From Acidobacteriota bacterium (GTDB lineage Bacteria > Acidobacteriota > Terriglobia > Acidiferrales > UBA7541): a stretch of DNA of 64,000 nt. The DNA is taken from assembly GCA_013287135.1 (NCBI GenBank), contig JABDEK010000015.1, positions 1-64,000 on the forward strand, in the 5' to 3' direction. The notes beneath the pieces are model-generated. The model was not told the DNA's origin and did no database searches. It saw only the letters and a list, made by a program, of their open reading frames with translations. Shown here in pieces: positions 8,702 through 18,531 of the stretch. The position numbers and the translations under genes were made by a program. The stretch's first letter is position 1. Every line of letters starts with the position of its first letter.

Positions 8702-9154
8702 GGTCCAGTTCCCTCGCCAGAGGACGCGCCGGAACGGCGGACGATTACGTGTATATAGCGCGCAATAGCAGCGAACTCCGGGCGCACACAAAGCGCCGAA
8801 TCCAATTCGGCTATTCGGCAAATTCAGCGGCAGGTTAATCTCTACTTCGTTCCTTGTCAAATTCTAGAGTTGAGATCAGGTTGGCTCGATTGCACCTAGC
8901 CCTGCTGATCAATCTTGAGTGGGCTCGCGACATCCCGCAAGGAATCACTCACTCTCCGGCAGAATGCCCCCTGCGTCGCAGAAGTACTTGCAAATGATCA
9001 GATCTCGGTGCTATCAGAGAGTGACCTATGTTGCCGCTTCGAACGGCTTCACTTGAACTAGCTGAACCGCGGAGTCCTATAGCAGGTTCCGTTTTGAAGT
9101 CTGGACTTCCCGGATCCTATTTGCCACTAGGTTAGGCTTCGAGGAGATTTAGCC
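8702..9154. other. Divergent intergenic region
   Basis: About 450 bases between the radical SAM cluster (-) and the transglutaminase-like gene (+). It should hold promoters for both. A GAGGAG ribosome site lies just before 9155. I see no convincing small gene, RNA element or perfect inverted repeat. Confidence 0.45.
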
Positions 9155-10237
9155 ATGAAACCATGCGGAGCTATTGTTCTGACGCTCGCTTGCATCATCG
9201 CACTCAGTGGCGTAGCGGTGTTTTCTGCTTCTTCAGAGACGACCGCGCCCCTACGTAATTTCGAATTTACCTACCTTGCGCGAATTCCTGCTTTGCCCGC
9301 AGACGCCAAGACTTCACGGATTTGGATTCCATTGCCGCAGTCGGACCGATACCAAACGATCGGCAACTTGAAAATCGAAACTGCTTTCACTTATACGAAG
9401 CTTCGCGATCCAGAATATGGCAATGAGTATGTGTATCTGCAGGTTCCAGCAGCGAAAGTCACCGAGCCTTCGGAGGTGCGCGTAAGCTTTGAAGTAACCC
9501 GCCACGAACAACGCGTGCTGCTCCAAGCCCACCCAGTCACCGCGCAATCCGGGCTGGCCTCGCCAGAACTTCAGCGCTTTCTCCAACCAGACCGTCGCGT
9601 GCCTCTTGACGGCGTCATAGCGGAACTTTCTGCCAGCCAGACGCAAGGACTTCAAGACCCGCTCGCGAAGGCGCGGGCCATCTACAACTACGTCATCGCC
9701 ACCATGCGCTACGACAAGTCCGGCACAGGTTGGGGTAACGGCGATGCGATATGGGCTTGCACCGCCAAGCGTGGCAACTGTACGGATTTCCACTCGCTGT
9801 TTATCGGCATGATGCGGACGGCCGGCATTCCTGCTCGCTTCGAAATCGGGTTTCCGCTGCCCTCAGATCAGCACGATGGGGCTGTGCCGGGATATCACTG
9901 CTGGGCGGAGTTCTACGTCGAGCCCTACGGCTGGATTCCAGTGGACGCCTCAGAAGCTTGGAAGCATCCCGACAAGAAGGATTATTTCTTCGGAGCGCTC
10001 GACGACAATCGCCTGCAGTTTACTGTCGGGCGAGACATCCGTCTTGACCCTCCGCAGCAGGGCGATCCGCTTAACTACTTCATCTATCCCTATGCGGAGT
10101 TGGATGGGAAACCGTTCGCTGTGGAGTCCAAGTTCTCCTTCCAAGAGATCGTGCGATCGTCAATCATTACACGAGGGGTGCGTCCTGGTATGACGGTGAT
10201 TACCTTATCGACAAAATCTGGAGACGGCACCCAATAG
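9155..10237 (+). CDS. Secreted transglutaminase-like protein
   Basis: A 360-residue protein with a signal peptide (hydrophobic core LTLACIIALSGVAVF, cleavage near residue 28). The central domain is of the transglutaminase-like (Cys protease-like) superfamily with all three catalytic positions: Cys209 in RGNCTDFH, His248 in YHCWAEFY, Asp264 in WIPVDASEAW. Residues about 35-130 form an N-terminal beta domain common in these exported proteins. They act as peptidases or crosslinkers in the periplasm; the substrate is unknown. The ATG follows GAGGAG at good spacing. It is transcribed alone. Confidence 0.85.
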   Translation: MKPCGAIVLTLACIIALSGVAVFSASSETTAPLRNFEFTYLARIPALPADAKTSRIWIPLPQSDRYQTIGNLKIETAFTYTKLRDPEYGNEYVYLQVPAAKVTEPSEVRVSFEVTRHEQRVLLQAHPVTAQSGLASPELQRFLQPDRRVPLDGVIAELSASQTQGLQDPLAKARAIYNYVIATMRYDKSGTGWGNGDAIWACTAKRGNCTDFHSLFIGMMRTAGIPARFEIGFPLPSDQHDGAVPGYHCWAEFYVEPYGWIPVDASEAWKHPDKKDYFFGALDDNRLQFTVGRDIRLDPPQQGDPLNYFIYPYAELDGKPFAVESKFSFQEIVRSSIITRGVRPGMTVITLSTKSGDGTQ

Positions 10238-10332
10238 TTCCCCGATTTTTTGCTTTCCCGGCGGACGCTCGCTCATGAAATGACGGCGTCTCAGCCTGCC
10301 AATGCGTCCGCAGCGTCAGATTAATCGAGTGC

Positions 10333-10371
10333 TCCAGTTATTTACCAGAATGCTTTTCCTAACTTCGCGCC
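10333..10371. repeat. Imperfect repeat copy A flanking efflux operon
   Basis: A segment containing CCAGTTATTTA, AGAATGCTTT and AACTTCGC in the same order and near-identical spacing as a second copy at about 16582-16619. The two copies bracket the RND efflux operon, about 6.2 kb apart, in direct orientation. About 30 of 36 positions match by eye. This copy lies just downstream of the outer-membrane factor gene. Confidence 0.5.
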
Positions 10372-10390
10372 CCAACCAGATTGAGAAAAA

Positions 10391-11848
10391 CTACTGCTGC
10401 CAACCTCCACCAAGGGTTCGGTAAAGCTGCACCAAACTTTGGTACTCACTCCCTCGCGCCTGCGCCAGGGTGAGCTCTGCACTGTAAAGTGACCGCTGGC
10501 CGTCCAAGACTTCCAGATAGTTGGTAGTACCTCCGCGATAGCGCATCACAGAAAGCCGGACCGATTCTTCCAGATCGGCTACCAGTTGCTGCTGTTGCAC
10601 CCGAACTTCATGGAGTTTCTGGTATCCGATCAACGCATCCGACACATCTCCGAAGGCGTGCTGGATGGCCTGTTTGTAAGAGAGCAAAGCCTGTTGGTGT
10701 TGAGATTCGGTCAAATGAAGATTGCCGCGAAGGGCGCCGCCGGTAAAAATTGGCTGGGTCACGCTTGCGCCGTAGGACCAGATCGCGGTCTGCGATCCCA
10801 TCAAGCTCGAGAAAGCGCTACTGCGCCCCAATGCGCCGCCGCCCCCTCCGGTGAGCGAAATTTGTGGGAAGAAGGCTGCTTTGGCGACACCAATTTCAGC
10901 GTTCGCAGCGATTAGATTTTGCTCTGCCTGACGAATATCCGGCCGCCGGGCGAGCAGCGAGGAAGGTAGACCTGCTGGCACATCCGGTGGAAAAAATTGT
11001 TCCGGCAATTTGAGTCCGCGCGTTACCGGTCCCGGGTAATCGCCGAGCAGAATGTGGATCGCATCTTCCGCCTGTCCAATCTGCCTTTCCAGGTCCGGAA
11101 TCTGCGCGTTGGCGGTATCGAGCACTTGCTCCGCCTGAAGTACGTCCAGCTTCGTAGCGACACCGTGGTCCAGTCGAAGCGAAGTGAGCTTAACGGACCC
11201 TTCCTGCGTTTCGACCGTGTCTTTCGTTATTTGCAGTTCGAGATCGAGTTGAAGGAGTGTGAAGTATGCGCTGGCCACGTCACTCACGAGCGTCAGCGTA
11301 ACCGTTCGTTGGGCCTCTTCTGTCGCGAGCAGCCTCGCACGCGCCGCTTCCGTGGCGCGTCTCAACTGGCCGAATAAATCGATCTGGAACGTTGCGTCAG
11401 CCACAAGCTCCAATATATTTGCATTCAGCGGAAAAAACTGTTCCTTGCCACCTATAAAATTGCCGCCTCCTTGCACTTGAGGAAAGAGACTCGAGCGCGT
11501 TATCGCCAGTTGCGCGCGCGCGGCATTGATTCGTTCGGTTGCTAGCAACAAGTCGTAATTTTGTTTCAACGCAATACGAATCAGTTCCTGGAGTTGCGGA
11601 TCTTGGAAGACTTGCCACCAGGGCAAATCTGCGAAGGAGGCGGCTTGAGGCTGCACCGGCGTGTTGTCGTTCGTATCGCGATACGTGCTGGGAATTTGCA
11701 CTGCAGGTTTATGGTAGTTGGGACCAACCGCGCATCCGCCGATCAGACCCGAAACCAGAACTGACATCAAGCACAGCGAAATCAGCGACCGCAGACTTTC
11801 CATGATCCGTTCCGTTGCGCGTTTCGCGCGACCCAGTCTGTAGCCCAT
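10391..11848 (-). CDS. RND efflux outer-membrane factor (NodT/OprM type lipoprotein)
   Basis: A 485-residue TolC-like outer-membrane channel. The lipobox is LIGGC, followed by AVGPNYHKP, the classic start of mature OprM/NodT proteins. Two repeated alpha-helical barrel halves can be seen (helical runs LLLATERINAARAQLA and RQAEQNLIAANAEIGVAKA), with the SLLARRPDIRQAE and FFPQISL motifs typical of the family. The ATG at 11848 has GGAGGGAGAC upstream; an ATG at 11803 would give a more usual signal peptide length but has a poor ribosome site. Third gene of the efflux operon, one base after the pump stop. It carries drugs or solvents across the outer membrane. Confidence 0.93.
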   Translation of the reverse strand: MGYRLGRAKRATERIMESLRSLISLCLMSVLVSGLIGGCAVGPNYHKPAVQIPSTYRDTNDNTPVQPQAASFADLPWWQVFQDPQLQELIRIALKQNYDLLLATERINAARAQLAITRSSLFPQVQGGGNFIGGKEQFFPLNANILELVADATFQIDLFGQLRRATEAARARLLATEEAQRTVTLTLVSDVASAYFTLLQLDLELQITKDTVETQEGSVKLTSLRLDHGVATKLDVLQAEQVLDTANAQIPDLERQIGQAEDAIHILLGDYPGPVTRGLKLPEQFFPPDVPAGLPSSLLARRPDIRQAEQNLIAANAEIGVAKAAFFPQISLTGGGGGALGRSSAFSSLMGSQTAIWSYGASVTQPIFTGGALRGNLHLTESQHQQALLSYKQAIQHAFGDVSDALIGYQKLHEVRVQQQQLVADLEESVRLSVMRYRGGTTNYLEVLDGQRSLYSAELTLAQARGSEYQSLVQLYRTLGGGWQQ

Positions 11849-11849
11849 G

Positions 11850-14800
11850 TCAGTCTCCCTCCGCCGGCGCTGGCGTCGGCTGAACTCCGCCGGGAGCCGG
11901 CTCCTTACCGGCGCCTGACCATTTCTCCACCAAATAGAAAATCGCCGGTACTAGAAATATAGCGATGGCACTGGCCGCCAGCATGCCTCCGATCACCGTC
12001 GTTCCGATGATCTGACGCGCGACCGACCCGGCCCCGGTGGCCACCCACAGAGGCACGCTCCCGAGGATGAACGCGAATGAGGTCATCAAGATCGGTCGGA
12101 GTCGGATTCTCGCGCCTGCCAATGCAGCGTCCACCAGACTCTTGCCTTGCTCGTATTCGTCCTTGGCGAACTCCACGATCAAGATCGCGTTTTTCGCTGT
12201 TAGCCCGATCAGCATTACGAGCCCGATTTGCGAATACACATCGCTTTCGATTTGCACCATATAGGGCGGATAAAACCATCCAGCGATCGTGCGCCTCAAC
12301 CAAAGCGTTGCAAACGCGCCGAACACCGCCACCGGTGTGCTAAGCAGCACGCTGAATGGCAGCGACCAGCTTTCATAGAGCGCCGCTAGAATTAAAAAAA
12401 CGAACAACAGCGAAAACGCAAAAACAACGGTCGGGGAGACTCCTTGCTGCGCCAGCTTTTCTTGAAATGACATGTCCTTGTAGTCGTAGCCCATTTCCCG
12501 GGGCATGGTTTGAGCGAATACTTCTTCCAACGCTTTCATCGCCTGTGCGGAACTGTAGCCCGGGGCCGCGCTCCCGAAGATCTGAGCGCCGCGATATTCG
12601 TTGAATCGCATGGTGAACTCTGGTCCGGTTTGGGGATCGAATTTTGTCAGGGCGGAAAGTGGCACATCTTCGCCCTTATTGTTTCGGACGTAAAACTGAC
12701 CAACGTTTTCCGCCCTCGTTCGGTATTCGCCTTCTGCCTCGATGTACACCTGCCATTGGCGGCCGAACCTATTGAAATAATTAATGAAATATCCGCCCAT
12801 GAACGCCTGAAGGGTCTTATAGACGTCGCTGATGTTCACCCCCTGCTTGATCACCTTGTCGCGATCCACTGTCACGAACTGCTGAGGCACGCTGGGCAGA
12901 TAGGTGGTGCCCAGAAAACCGATCTCCGGACGTTTACGCACTGCGGCCATGAACGTGTTCAGATTCTGCGTTAGAAATTCAACCTCCTTTCCGGCCCGGT
13001 CCTCCAGAACAAAGGTAAATCCGCCGGAAGTCCCCACTCCCGGAATCGCAGGCGGTGAAAAGTCAAACGCGATTGCTTCGGGCATCTGACTCAACCGCTG
13101 GTTCAGCCGCGTTTTGATCTCCTGAAATTGTTCCGCCCTCGATTTCCGAACGTCCCAGTCATCCAGGGTGACGAAGAAAAACGCGTTGTAGCTGGTTCGC
13201 ACAAAGCTCAGCAGGCTAAATCCTATTACGCTGGAGGTGTACTTCACTCCCGGAGTCGTTGCCAGGATTTTCTCGACCTGTCTGGCAGCTTCGTCTGTAC
13301 GTTGTAGGGAGGCTGCGTTGGGGAGTTGCAGGTTGACAAAAAGATAGCCTTGATCTTCATCGGGCAGAAAGCTGGATGGTACGCGTGAACCGAAAAATGC
13401 CGCCGCCGCTGAGAACACCACCAGTAGCACGAGTGCAATCGCACTCTTGCGAATCAGCGCGCCGGACACCCGTATATAGGTATCTGTCGCGCTCTCGAAG
13501 GTCCGGTTGAACCAGGCAAAAAACCTTCTCAGTAGTCCCTTGCTGTCTTCCTTGGGCCGAAGCAAAAGTGCCGCCAGAGCCGGACTCAGAGTGAGCGCGT
13601 TGAAAGCGGAAAGGAGCACGGAGATGGCGATGGTGACCGCAAATTGCTGATAAAGACGCCCGGTGATACCGGGAATAAACGCGGTAGGAACGAACACGGC
13701 GGAGAGCACCAAGGCGATTCCGACCACCGGACCGGTCAACTCGTCCATCGCTTTAAGGGCCGCTTCTTTAGGGGAGAGCCCTTCCTCGATATGCCGCCCG
13801 ACGCCCTCCACCACCACGATGGCGTCGTCCACCACCAATCCAATGGCCAGCACAAGCCCCAACAGAGAAAGTGTGTTGACTGAAAAACCGAACAGTGGGA
13901 AAAAGACGAATGTTCCGACCAAGGCCACCGGCACTGCCAACATCGGAATCAGTGTCGCGCGCCAGCTTTGCAGGAAGATGTACACCACCAGTATCACCAG
14001 TACGATCGCGATCAGCAGCGTCTCGATAATCTCCTTGATGCCGGACGTCACTGCCTTCGTGGTATCCAGAGAAATCACATAATCCATATCCTGCGGAAAT
14101 GTCTGCTTCATTCCGGCGATCAGCTTCTTCACGCCGTTAGCCGCGTCTACAGCATTCGAGCCCGGTAATTGGTAAACTGCGATGATCGCTCCAGGCTTGC
14201 CGTTCAGCCGGCCCATTACTGAGTAATCCTGCGATCCAAGTTCCACTCGCGCCACATCCTTCACACGGACTACTCCGCCATCCGCCGTCTCACGAACAAC
14301 GATCTGTCCGAAATCATCGGCGGAAATCAGTCGACCTTGCGCGCGAACCGCGTAGGTGTACTCCTGTCCTTTGGGCACGGGCTCGCCACCCAGCTGTCCC
14401 GCCGGGTTCACCGTGTTCTGCGCTTGGATCGCATTGATGATGTCGGTCACGGTGATGCCCAGCTTGCCCAATTGGTCCGGCTTCACCCACAATCTCATGG
14501 CATATTGCCCGGCACCGAAGATCTGCACGTTCCCGATACCGGTGGAACGCGCCAACGGATCGTGAATATTGATGTAGCCGTAGTTGGCAAGGAAGTCAGC
14601 GTTGTACGTTCCGTTAGGCGAGTACAAGGTGATTAGCATCAGTGGAGATGTCACCGATTTCTGGACCGTGATTCCGTAGTTCGTGACATCGGTGGGAAGT
14701 TGCGAAGCCGCCTGCGTCTCTCTCGCCTGTGCCAGAATTTGGTCCGTGTTCGGATCTGTCTTCACATCGAAATCCACGATCATGGTCATGCCGCCATTAG

Positions 14801-15053
14801 CGGTGGCATTCAACGAATACATGTAGTTCATGTTGTCCACGCCGCTCATTTGCTGTTCGATCGGAGTGGCTACCGATTGCTCCAGGGTCAGCGCATCCGC
14901 TCCGACGTAGGTTGCCTGAATTTGAACCTCCGGCGGGGCAATGTTCGGAAATTGGGCGACCGGCAAGCTGATGATCGTGATCGTGCCGAGAATTACCATA
15001 ACAATTGAAATCACGATTGCGACGATTGGGCGGTTGATGAAGAATTTGGACAT
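11850..15053 (-). CDS. RND multidrug efflux pump, HAE1 family (AcrB-like)
   Basis: A 1067-residue inner-membrane transporter of normal RND length. It starts MSKFFINRPIVAIVISI as AcrB-like pumps do, with the hallmark IIRSLPVAQFP-like segment (ISLPVAQFPNIAPP). Proton-relay residues are intact: Asp-Asp in GLVVDDAIVVVEGV (TM4) and Lys in GLTAKNAILIVEFAKDE (TM10). Two large periplasmic loops and twelve membrane helices in two halves are visible. It works as a trimer with the adaptor encoded 5 nt upstream and the channel encoded downstream, expelling hydrophobic compounds with proton energy. Substrates cannot be told from sequence. Confidence 0.96.
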   Translation of the reverse strand: MSKFFINRPIVAIVISIVMVILGTITIISLPVAQFPNIAPPEVQIQATYVGADALTLEQSVATPIEQQMSGVDNMNYMYSLNATANGGMTMIVDFDVKTDPNTDQILAQARETQAASQLPTDVTNYGITVQKSVTSPLMLITLYSPNGTYNADFLANYGYINIHDPLARSTGIGNVQIFGAGQYAMRLWVKPDQLGKLGITVTDIINAIQAQNTVNPAGQLGGEPVPKGQEYTYAVRAQGRLISADDFGQIVVRETADGGVVRVKDVARVELGSQDYSVMGRLNGKPGAIIAVYQLPGSNAVDAANGVKKLIAGMKQTFPQDMDYVISLDTTKAVTSGIKEIIETLLIAIVLVILVVYIFLQSWRATLIPMLAVPVALVGTFVFFPLFGFSVNTLSLLGLVLAIGLVVDDAIVVVEGVGRHIEEGLSPKEAALKAMDELTGPVVGIALVLSAVFVPTAFIPGITGRLYQQFAVTIAISVLLSAFNALTLSPALAALLLRPKEDSKGLLRRFFAWFNRTFESATDTYIRVSGALIRKSAIALVLLVVFSAAAAFFGSRVPSSFLPDEDQGYLFVNLQLPNAASLQRTDEAARQVEKILATTPGVKYTSSVIGFSLLSFVRTSYNAFFFVTLDDWDVRKSRAEQFQEIKTRLNQRLSQMPEAIAFDFSPPAIPGVGTSGGFTFVLEDRAGKEVEFLTQNLNTFMAAVRKRPEIGFLGTTYLPSVPQQFVTVDRDKVIKQGVNISDVYKTLQAFMGGYFINYFNRFGRQWQVYIEAEGEYRTRAENVGQFYVRNNKGEDVPLSALTKFDPQTGPEFTMRFNEYRGAQIFGSAAPGYSSAQAMKALEEVFAQTMPREMGYDYKDMSFQEKLAQQGVSPTVVFAFSLLFVFLILAALYESWSLPFSVLLSTPVAVFGAFATLWLRRTIAGWFYPPYMVQIESDVYSQIGLVMLIGLTAKNAILIVEFAKDEYEQGKSLVDAALAGARIRLRPILMTSFAFILGSVPLWVATGAGSVARQIIGTTVIGGMLAASAIAIFLVPAIFYLVEKWSGAGKEPAPGGVQPTPAPAEGD

Positions 15054-15058
15054 GGCCT

Positions 15059-16264
15059 TTACCTTGCCTGCGCTGTCGCGTTATCCGGCACATACGGCTT
15101 CGGGTTTACTTGCGCACCGGGACGCACTTTCTGCACTCCCTCGGCCACCACGCGTTCTCCCGCTTTCAGTCCGTCCGCGATAATCCACAGGGAGCCGACA
15201 CGATCGCCCACCTTGACCGTCCGTATGCTGACCTTATTCTCCCCATCCACCACAGCCACTTGATAAGCCCCTTGCAGCTCCGACACCGCACGCTGCGGCA
15301 CCAGCAATGCATCTTTCTGTACTCGAACCGCAGTCCGAACTCTGCCGTACCCTCCAGGTCGCAGAATATTGCCCGGGTTTGGAAATAGCCCGGCGATTCG
15401 AATGGACCCGGTGCCCACATTCACTTGGCGGTCCGCGAAGTAGAAAGTACCGTCGCGCGGATAGGTTGAACCGTCCGCCAAAATCAATTGAAGACGCAGA
15501 CTCTTGTCCGCCGCTTGGCGACTAGTCTCGGTCGGGAACCGTTTGTTCCAATCGAGATACTCGCTCTCGCTGACGGTGAAATAAACCTTGATAGGATCGA
15601 CGGTGGACACCGAGGTCACGGGACCACTGCTCGGATTCACCAAGGCGCCGACCTGAAGTTGCGCCTGTCCCGCAATGCCGTCTATGGGTGCAATCAGTCG
15701 CGTAAAATCGAGGTTGATCTTAGCCGTTTCGAGGGCAGCTTCATCCGTTTTGATCTGCGCTTCAGCCGTCGCCACGGTGGCCTTGGCCGCCAAGTTATTC
15801 TGAACGGCATTGTCGAGATCCTGCTGGCTCGCGGCCTGCTCTTTGGCGAGCGGAGTGTAACGTTCCACGTCCAGCTGAGTTCTGCCTTGCACTGCTTTGG
15901 CATTGGCCAGATTTGCTTTGGCCTGTGCTAACTGACCCTGGGCTTGATCGAGTGCTGCTTGAAAGGGCCGCGGATCAATCTCGAAAAGCAATTGGCCCTG
16001 CTTGACGAATGCGCCCTCTTGGTAACCCTGTCGCAGTAGGTAGCCGGTAACCTGTGCCCTGACGTCGGCATTTATGAATCCGTCGAGCGTGCCGATCCAC
16101 TCGCCATAAATCGGGACGTCCTTCTGCTCCACTTGCACCACCTCAACCGTAGGGGTTGCTCCCGGCGGGCCTCCCGCACCATGCTTTAAGCGCATCACGA
16201 TGACGGTGGCCGCAATAGCGATTAGCACTACCACTCCAATTGCGATCTTGCGTCCCTTACTCAT
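15059..16264 (-). CDS. RND efflux periplasmic adaptor (membrane fusion protein)
   Basis: A 401-residue HlyD/AcrA-type adaptor. An uncleaved N-terminal membrane anchor (AIGVVVLIAIAATVIVMRL) is followed by the lipoyl half-motif, a helical hairpin rich in Ala and Gln (ALDQAQGQLAQAKANLANAK), the beta-barrel segment IDGIAGQAQLQVGALV and the C-terminal membrane-proximal domain with RGVQKVRPG-like VAEGVQKVRPGAQV. There is no lipobox Cys, unlike AcrA. First gene of the operon; the stop is 5 nt before the pump start. It links pump and outer-membrane channel. Confidence 0.94.
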   Translation of the reverse strand: MSKGRKIAIGVVVLIAIAATVIVMRLKHGAGGPPGATPTVEVVQVEQKDVPIYGEWIGTLDGFINADVRAQVTGYLLRQGYQEGAFVKQGQLLFEIDPRPFQAALDQAQGQLAQAKANLANAKAVQGRTQLDVERYTPLAKEQAASQQDLDNAVQNNLAAKATVATAEAQIKTDEAALETAKINLDFTRLIAPIDGIAGQAQLQVGALVNPSSGPVTSVSTVDPIKVYFTVSESEYLDWNKRFPTETSRQAADKSLRLQLILADGSTYPRDGTFYFADRQVNVGTGSIRIAGLFPNPGNILRPGGYGRVRTAVRVQKDALLVPQRAVSELQGAYQVAVVDGENKVSIRTVKVGDRVGSLWIIADGLKAGERVVAEGVQKVRPGAQVNPKPYVPDNATAQAR

Positions 16265-16666
16265 ATTTGTCTCCGATCGCTGCGCTTTTACCGTTTGGTT
16301 GTCTTATCGAATGACGAAATCGGTCCGTGCTCGTCAATCAGGAAACGAACAGCAGCGTTAACACCTACACTCCAACTTCCCCATTTGATTCGGCTCTTCG
16401 GATTTGGGTTCATTCTAGAGATGAGATGAACTTGCAGAACAGGGCAGTTCGCTCCACGATAGCTCGCCGCGAATTCTGCTATCACGTGAACCTCACGCAG
16501 AGAATTTTAGGGAGCAGGAGCATACCACCGGGAGCCAGCTAAATCCATGGCCGGGAATTTTCCACGCTGGAGAACGCGCTGCCCAGTTATTTATTAGAAT
16601 GCTTTGCTGAACTTCGCCGCCGAGGGCCTGGTACCGTACAGTAGAATTGATTCGGGCGTTATCTAA
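16265..16666. other. Divergent intergenic region, efflux operon and histidine kinase
   Basis: About 400 bases that should hold promoters for the efflux operon (-) and the kinase gene (+). On the minus strand a TTGACG (16332-16337) could serve as a -35 box, but no good -10 follows at normal spacing. It also contains copy B of the short repeat at about 16582. No coding frame is convincing. Confidence 0.4.
16582..16619. repeat. Imperfect repeat copy B flanking efflux operon
   Basis: Second copy of the segment seen at about 10333-10371, with the shared blocks CCAGTTATTTA, AGAATGCTTT and AACTTCGC. It lies about 50 bases before the kinase start and about 320 bases upstream of the efflux operon. 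Confidence 0.5.
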
Positions 16667-18439
16667 GTGAAATCCTCTCGGTTATCTGTCCTCATCTGGG
16701 GAGCCTGGTTATTTTTTGTTGGTGGCTACGCGGTGGTCAGTCTGTTCGTGCCGCGCGGTTCAACGCAAACGGCTCTGAGCTATCTCCTCGCCTGTTTGAC
16801 TCCGCTTTTTGCTAACACGACGTTGCTCTGGAATGCCGCTACGCCGTATCGCCGGCGTAATGCCTTTTGGATGCTTCTAGCCCTCGGCTGCACTTTATGG
16901 CTTGCAGGCATCCTGGTACTCAGTTACGGACAATTGGTAGTCGGGCTGACCGGATATATTCCGTTTTATATCGATCTTCTTTTCTTCCTTCATACCGTGC
17001 CGTTCATGGCGGCCTTGGCTTTGGCGCCTCATGCCAGAAAAATGCGTGAGACACTTCGTTTCGGTTTGCTCGATCTAATACTTCTCTCGATTCTTTGGCT
17101 CTACGTTTATATTTTTGCCGCCATGCCATGGAAGACAATCTCGCCCGACCTCGCACTATTCAGATCGCGGGACATTAGTAGCTACATGATTGAAAATTTA
17201 GTCGTTGTAATCGGGTTTGGGTTCTTGTTTTTTCGCTCCACGGGCACGTGGCGAAAGATTTACGGCCACCTTTTCGGAGCGACCGCCCTGTACATTGTCG
17301 GCTTTATTCTGACTGCCTTTGCCGTGTTTAACCGGACCATTTACAGCAGCCCGCTGGTCAGGCTGCCCGCCCTTGCCGCATTTGTGTGGCTTGGAACCAT
17401 CGGAATTGTCGCTCACGATCTGGTTTTCGAACCCGAAGTCTCACCTGCGCCCACTCGTAGGAACACGCAATGGCCGGTCCGTTTAGCTATGCTTGGCGTG
17501 TTGGCGGCGCTGGCATTGGCAGGATGGGACGTTTTCCTCAGCGACGCTCCTTTGCCCGTTCAGCGCTTTCGATTGCTCGTAACCTTAATCACCCTCTTCG
17601 TCGGAACGTCGTTGGTCTTCTACAGGCAACACTTGGTTTATCAGGAGCGCACCAGCCTGGTGCACGAATTGTGGGAATCGCTCGAAAATGTGAAACGTCT
17701 GCAAACTCACTTTGTGCAGTCTGAAAAACTTGCCTCACTTGGACAGCTTGCCGCCGGAGCCGCGCACGAAATAAATAATCCGCTTACCGCCATTCTTGGT
17801 TACGCGGATGTGCTGACAGTTGAAAATCCTCAGAACACACGCCCGCATTCTCTGGGAGAAAAAATCCGCGACCAAGCCCGGCGCACGAAAGATCTTGTTA
17901 ACAATCTTCTTAGCTTCGCGCGCCAAGTTCCGGCAGAAAAACAGTTGCTCGACTTAAACACGGTTCTCACGGGCGCCGTACAGCTCCGCAACCTGGATCT
18001 GCGTGGGAAAAACATACGCATCGAACTGGAGAGTCGTAGCGTCCTGCCCGCGGTTCGTGGCGACCCGAACCAGTTGCTTCAGGTTTTCTACCATTTGATA
18101 AGCAACGCCGTCGATGCTATGGAGACAGGCGGCGGTGGCATTCTTATGATCCGCACGTTGCGCGAACGAAGTAACGTAATCGTGGAATTTTCCGACACTG
18201 GTCCGGGGATGCAGGATCCCGAAAAAGTGTTCGATCCGTTCTACACCACAAAACCAGTGGGCAAAGGCACTGGTCTCGGCCTCAGTATTTGTTACGGCGT
18301 CATGCAGGAGCATGGCGGGACGATTCTAGGATTTAATCGCCCGGAAGGCGGCTGCACTTTTCGCTTGGAGTTGCCCGCTGTCCTGGCAGTCTTTCCGCAA
18401 GCATCCGCATTGCCTGTTGCCCCCATCAACACTCGCTAG
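16667..18439 (+). CDS. Membrane-bound sensor histidine kinase
   Basis: A 590-residue kinase. Residues 1 to about 320 hold roughly nine hydrophobic helices and no obvious periplasmic domain. A short coiled coil leads into the HisKA domain with phospho-acceptor His367 in GAAHEINNPL. The ATP-binding domain has the N box (LISNAVDAM), G1 (SDTGPGM), F region (VFDPFYTTKP) and G2 (GKGTGLGLSICYG). All catalytic boxes are intact. The start is a GTG at 16667. No response regulator gene is next to it, so the partner is encoded elsewhere. The membrane helices may sense membrane state or a hydrophobic ligand; this is inference. Divergent from the efflux operon. Confidence 0.9.
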   Translation: MKSSRLSVLIWGAWLFFVGGYAVVSLFVPRGSTQTALSYLLACLTPLFANTTLLWNAATPYRRRNAFWMLLALGCTLWLAGILVLSYGQLVVGLTGYIPFYIDLLFFLHTVPFMAALALAPHARKMRETLRFGLLDLILLSILWLYVYIFAAMPWKTISPDLALFRSRDISSYMIENLVVVIGFGFLFFRSTGTWRKIYGHLFGATALYIVGFILTAFAVFNRTIYSSPLVRLPALAAFVWLGTIGIVAHDLVFEPEVSPAPTRRNTQWPVRLAMLGVLAALALAGWDVFLSDAPLPVQRFRLLVTLITLFVGTSLVFYRQHLVYQERTSLVHELWESLENVKRLQTHFVQSEKLASLGQLAAGAAHEINNPLTAILGYADVLTVENPQNTRPHSLGEKIRDQARRTKDLVNNLLSFARQVPAEKQLLDLNTVLTGAVQLRNLDLRGKNIRIELESRSVLPAVRGDPNQLLQVFYHLISNAVDAMETGGGGILMIRTLRERSNVIVEFSDTGPGMQDPEKVFDPFYTTKPVGKGTGLGLSICYGVMQEHGGTILGFNRPEGGCTFRLELPAVLAVFPQASALPVAPINTR

Positions 18440-18531
18440 AACCTTAGTTCAAGAAATTAAATATGTGTATGGTTCTGCGGGCCGCACTCCCCCGATGTGT
18501 CTCTCGGCGAATATGTTAGAGTCGAAAATCT

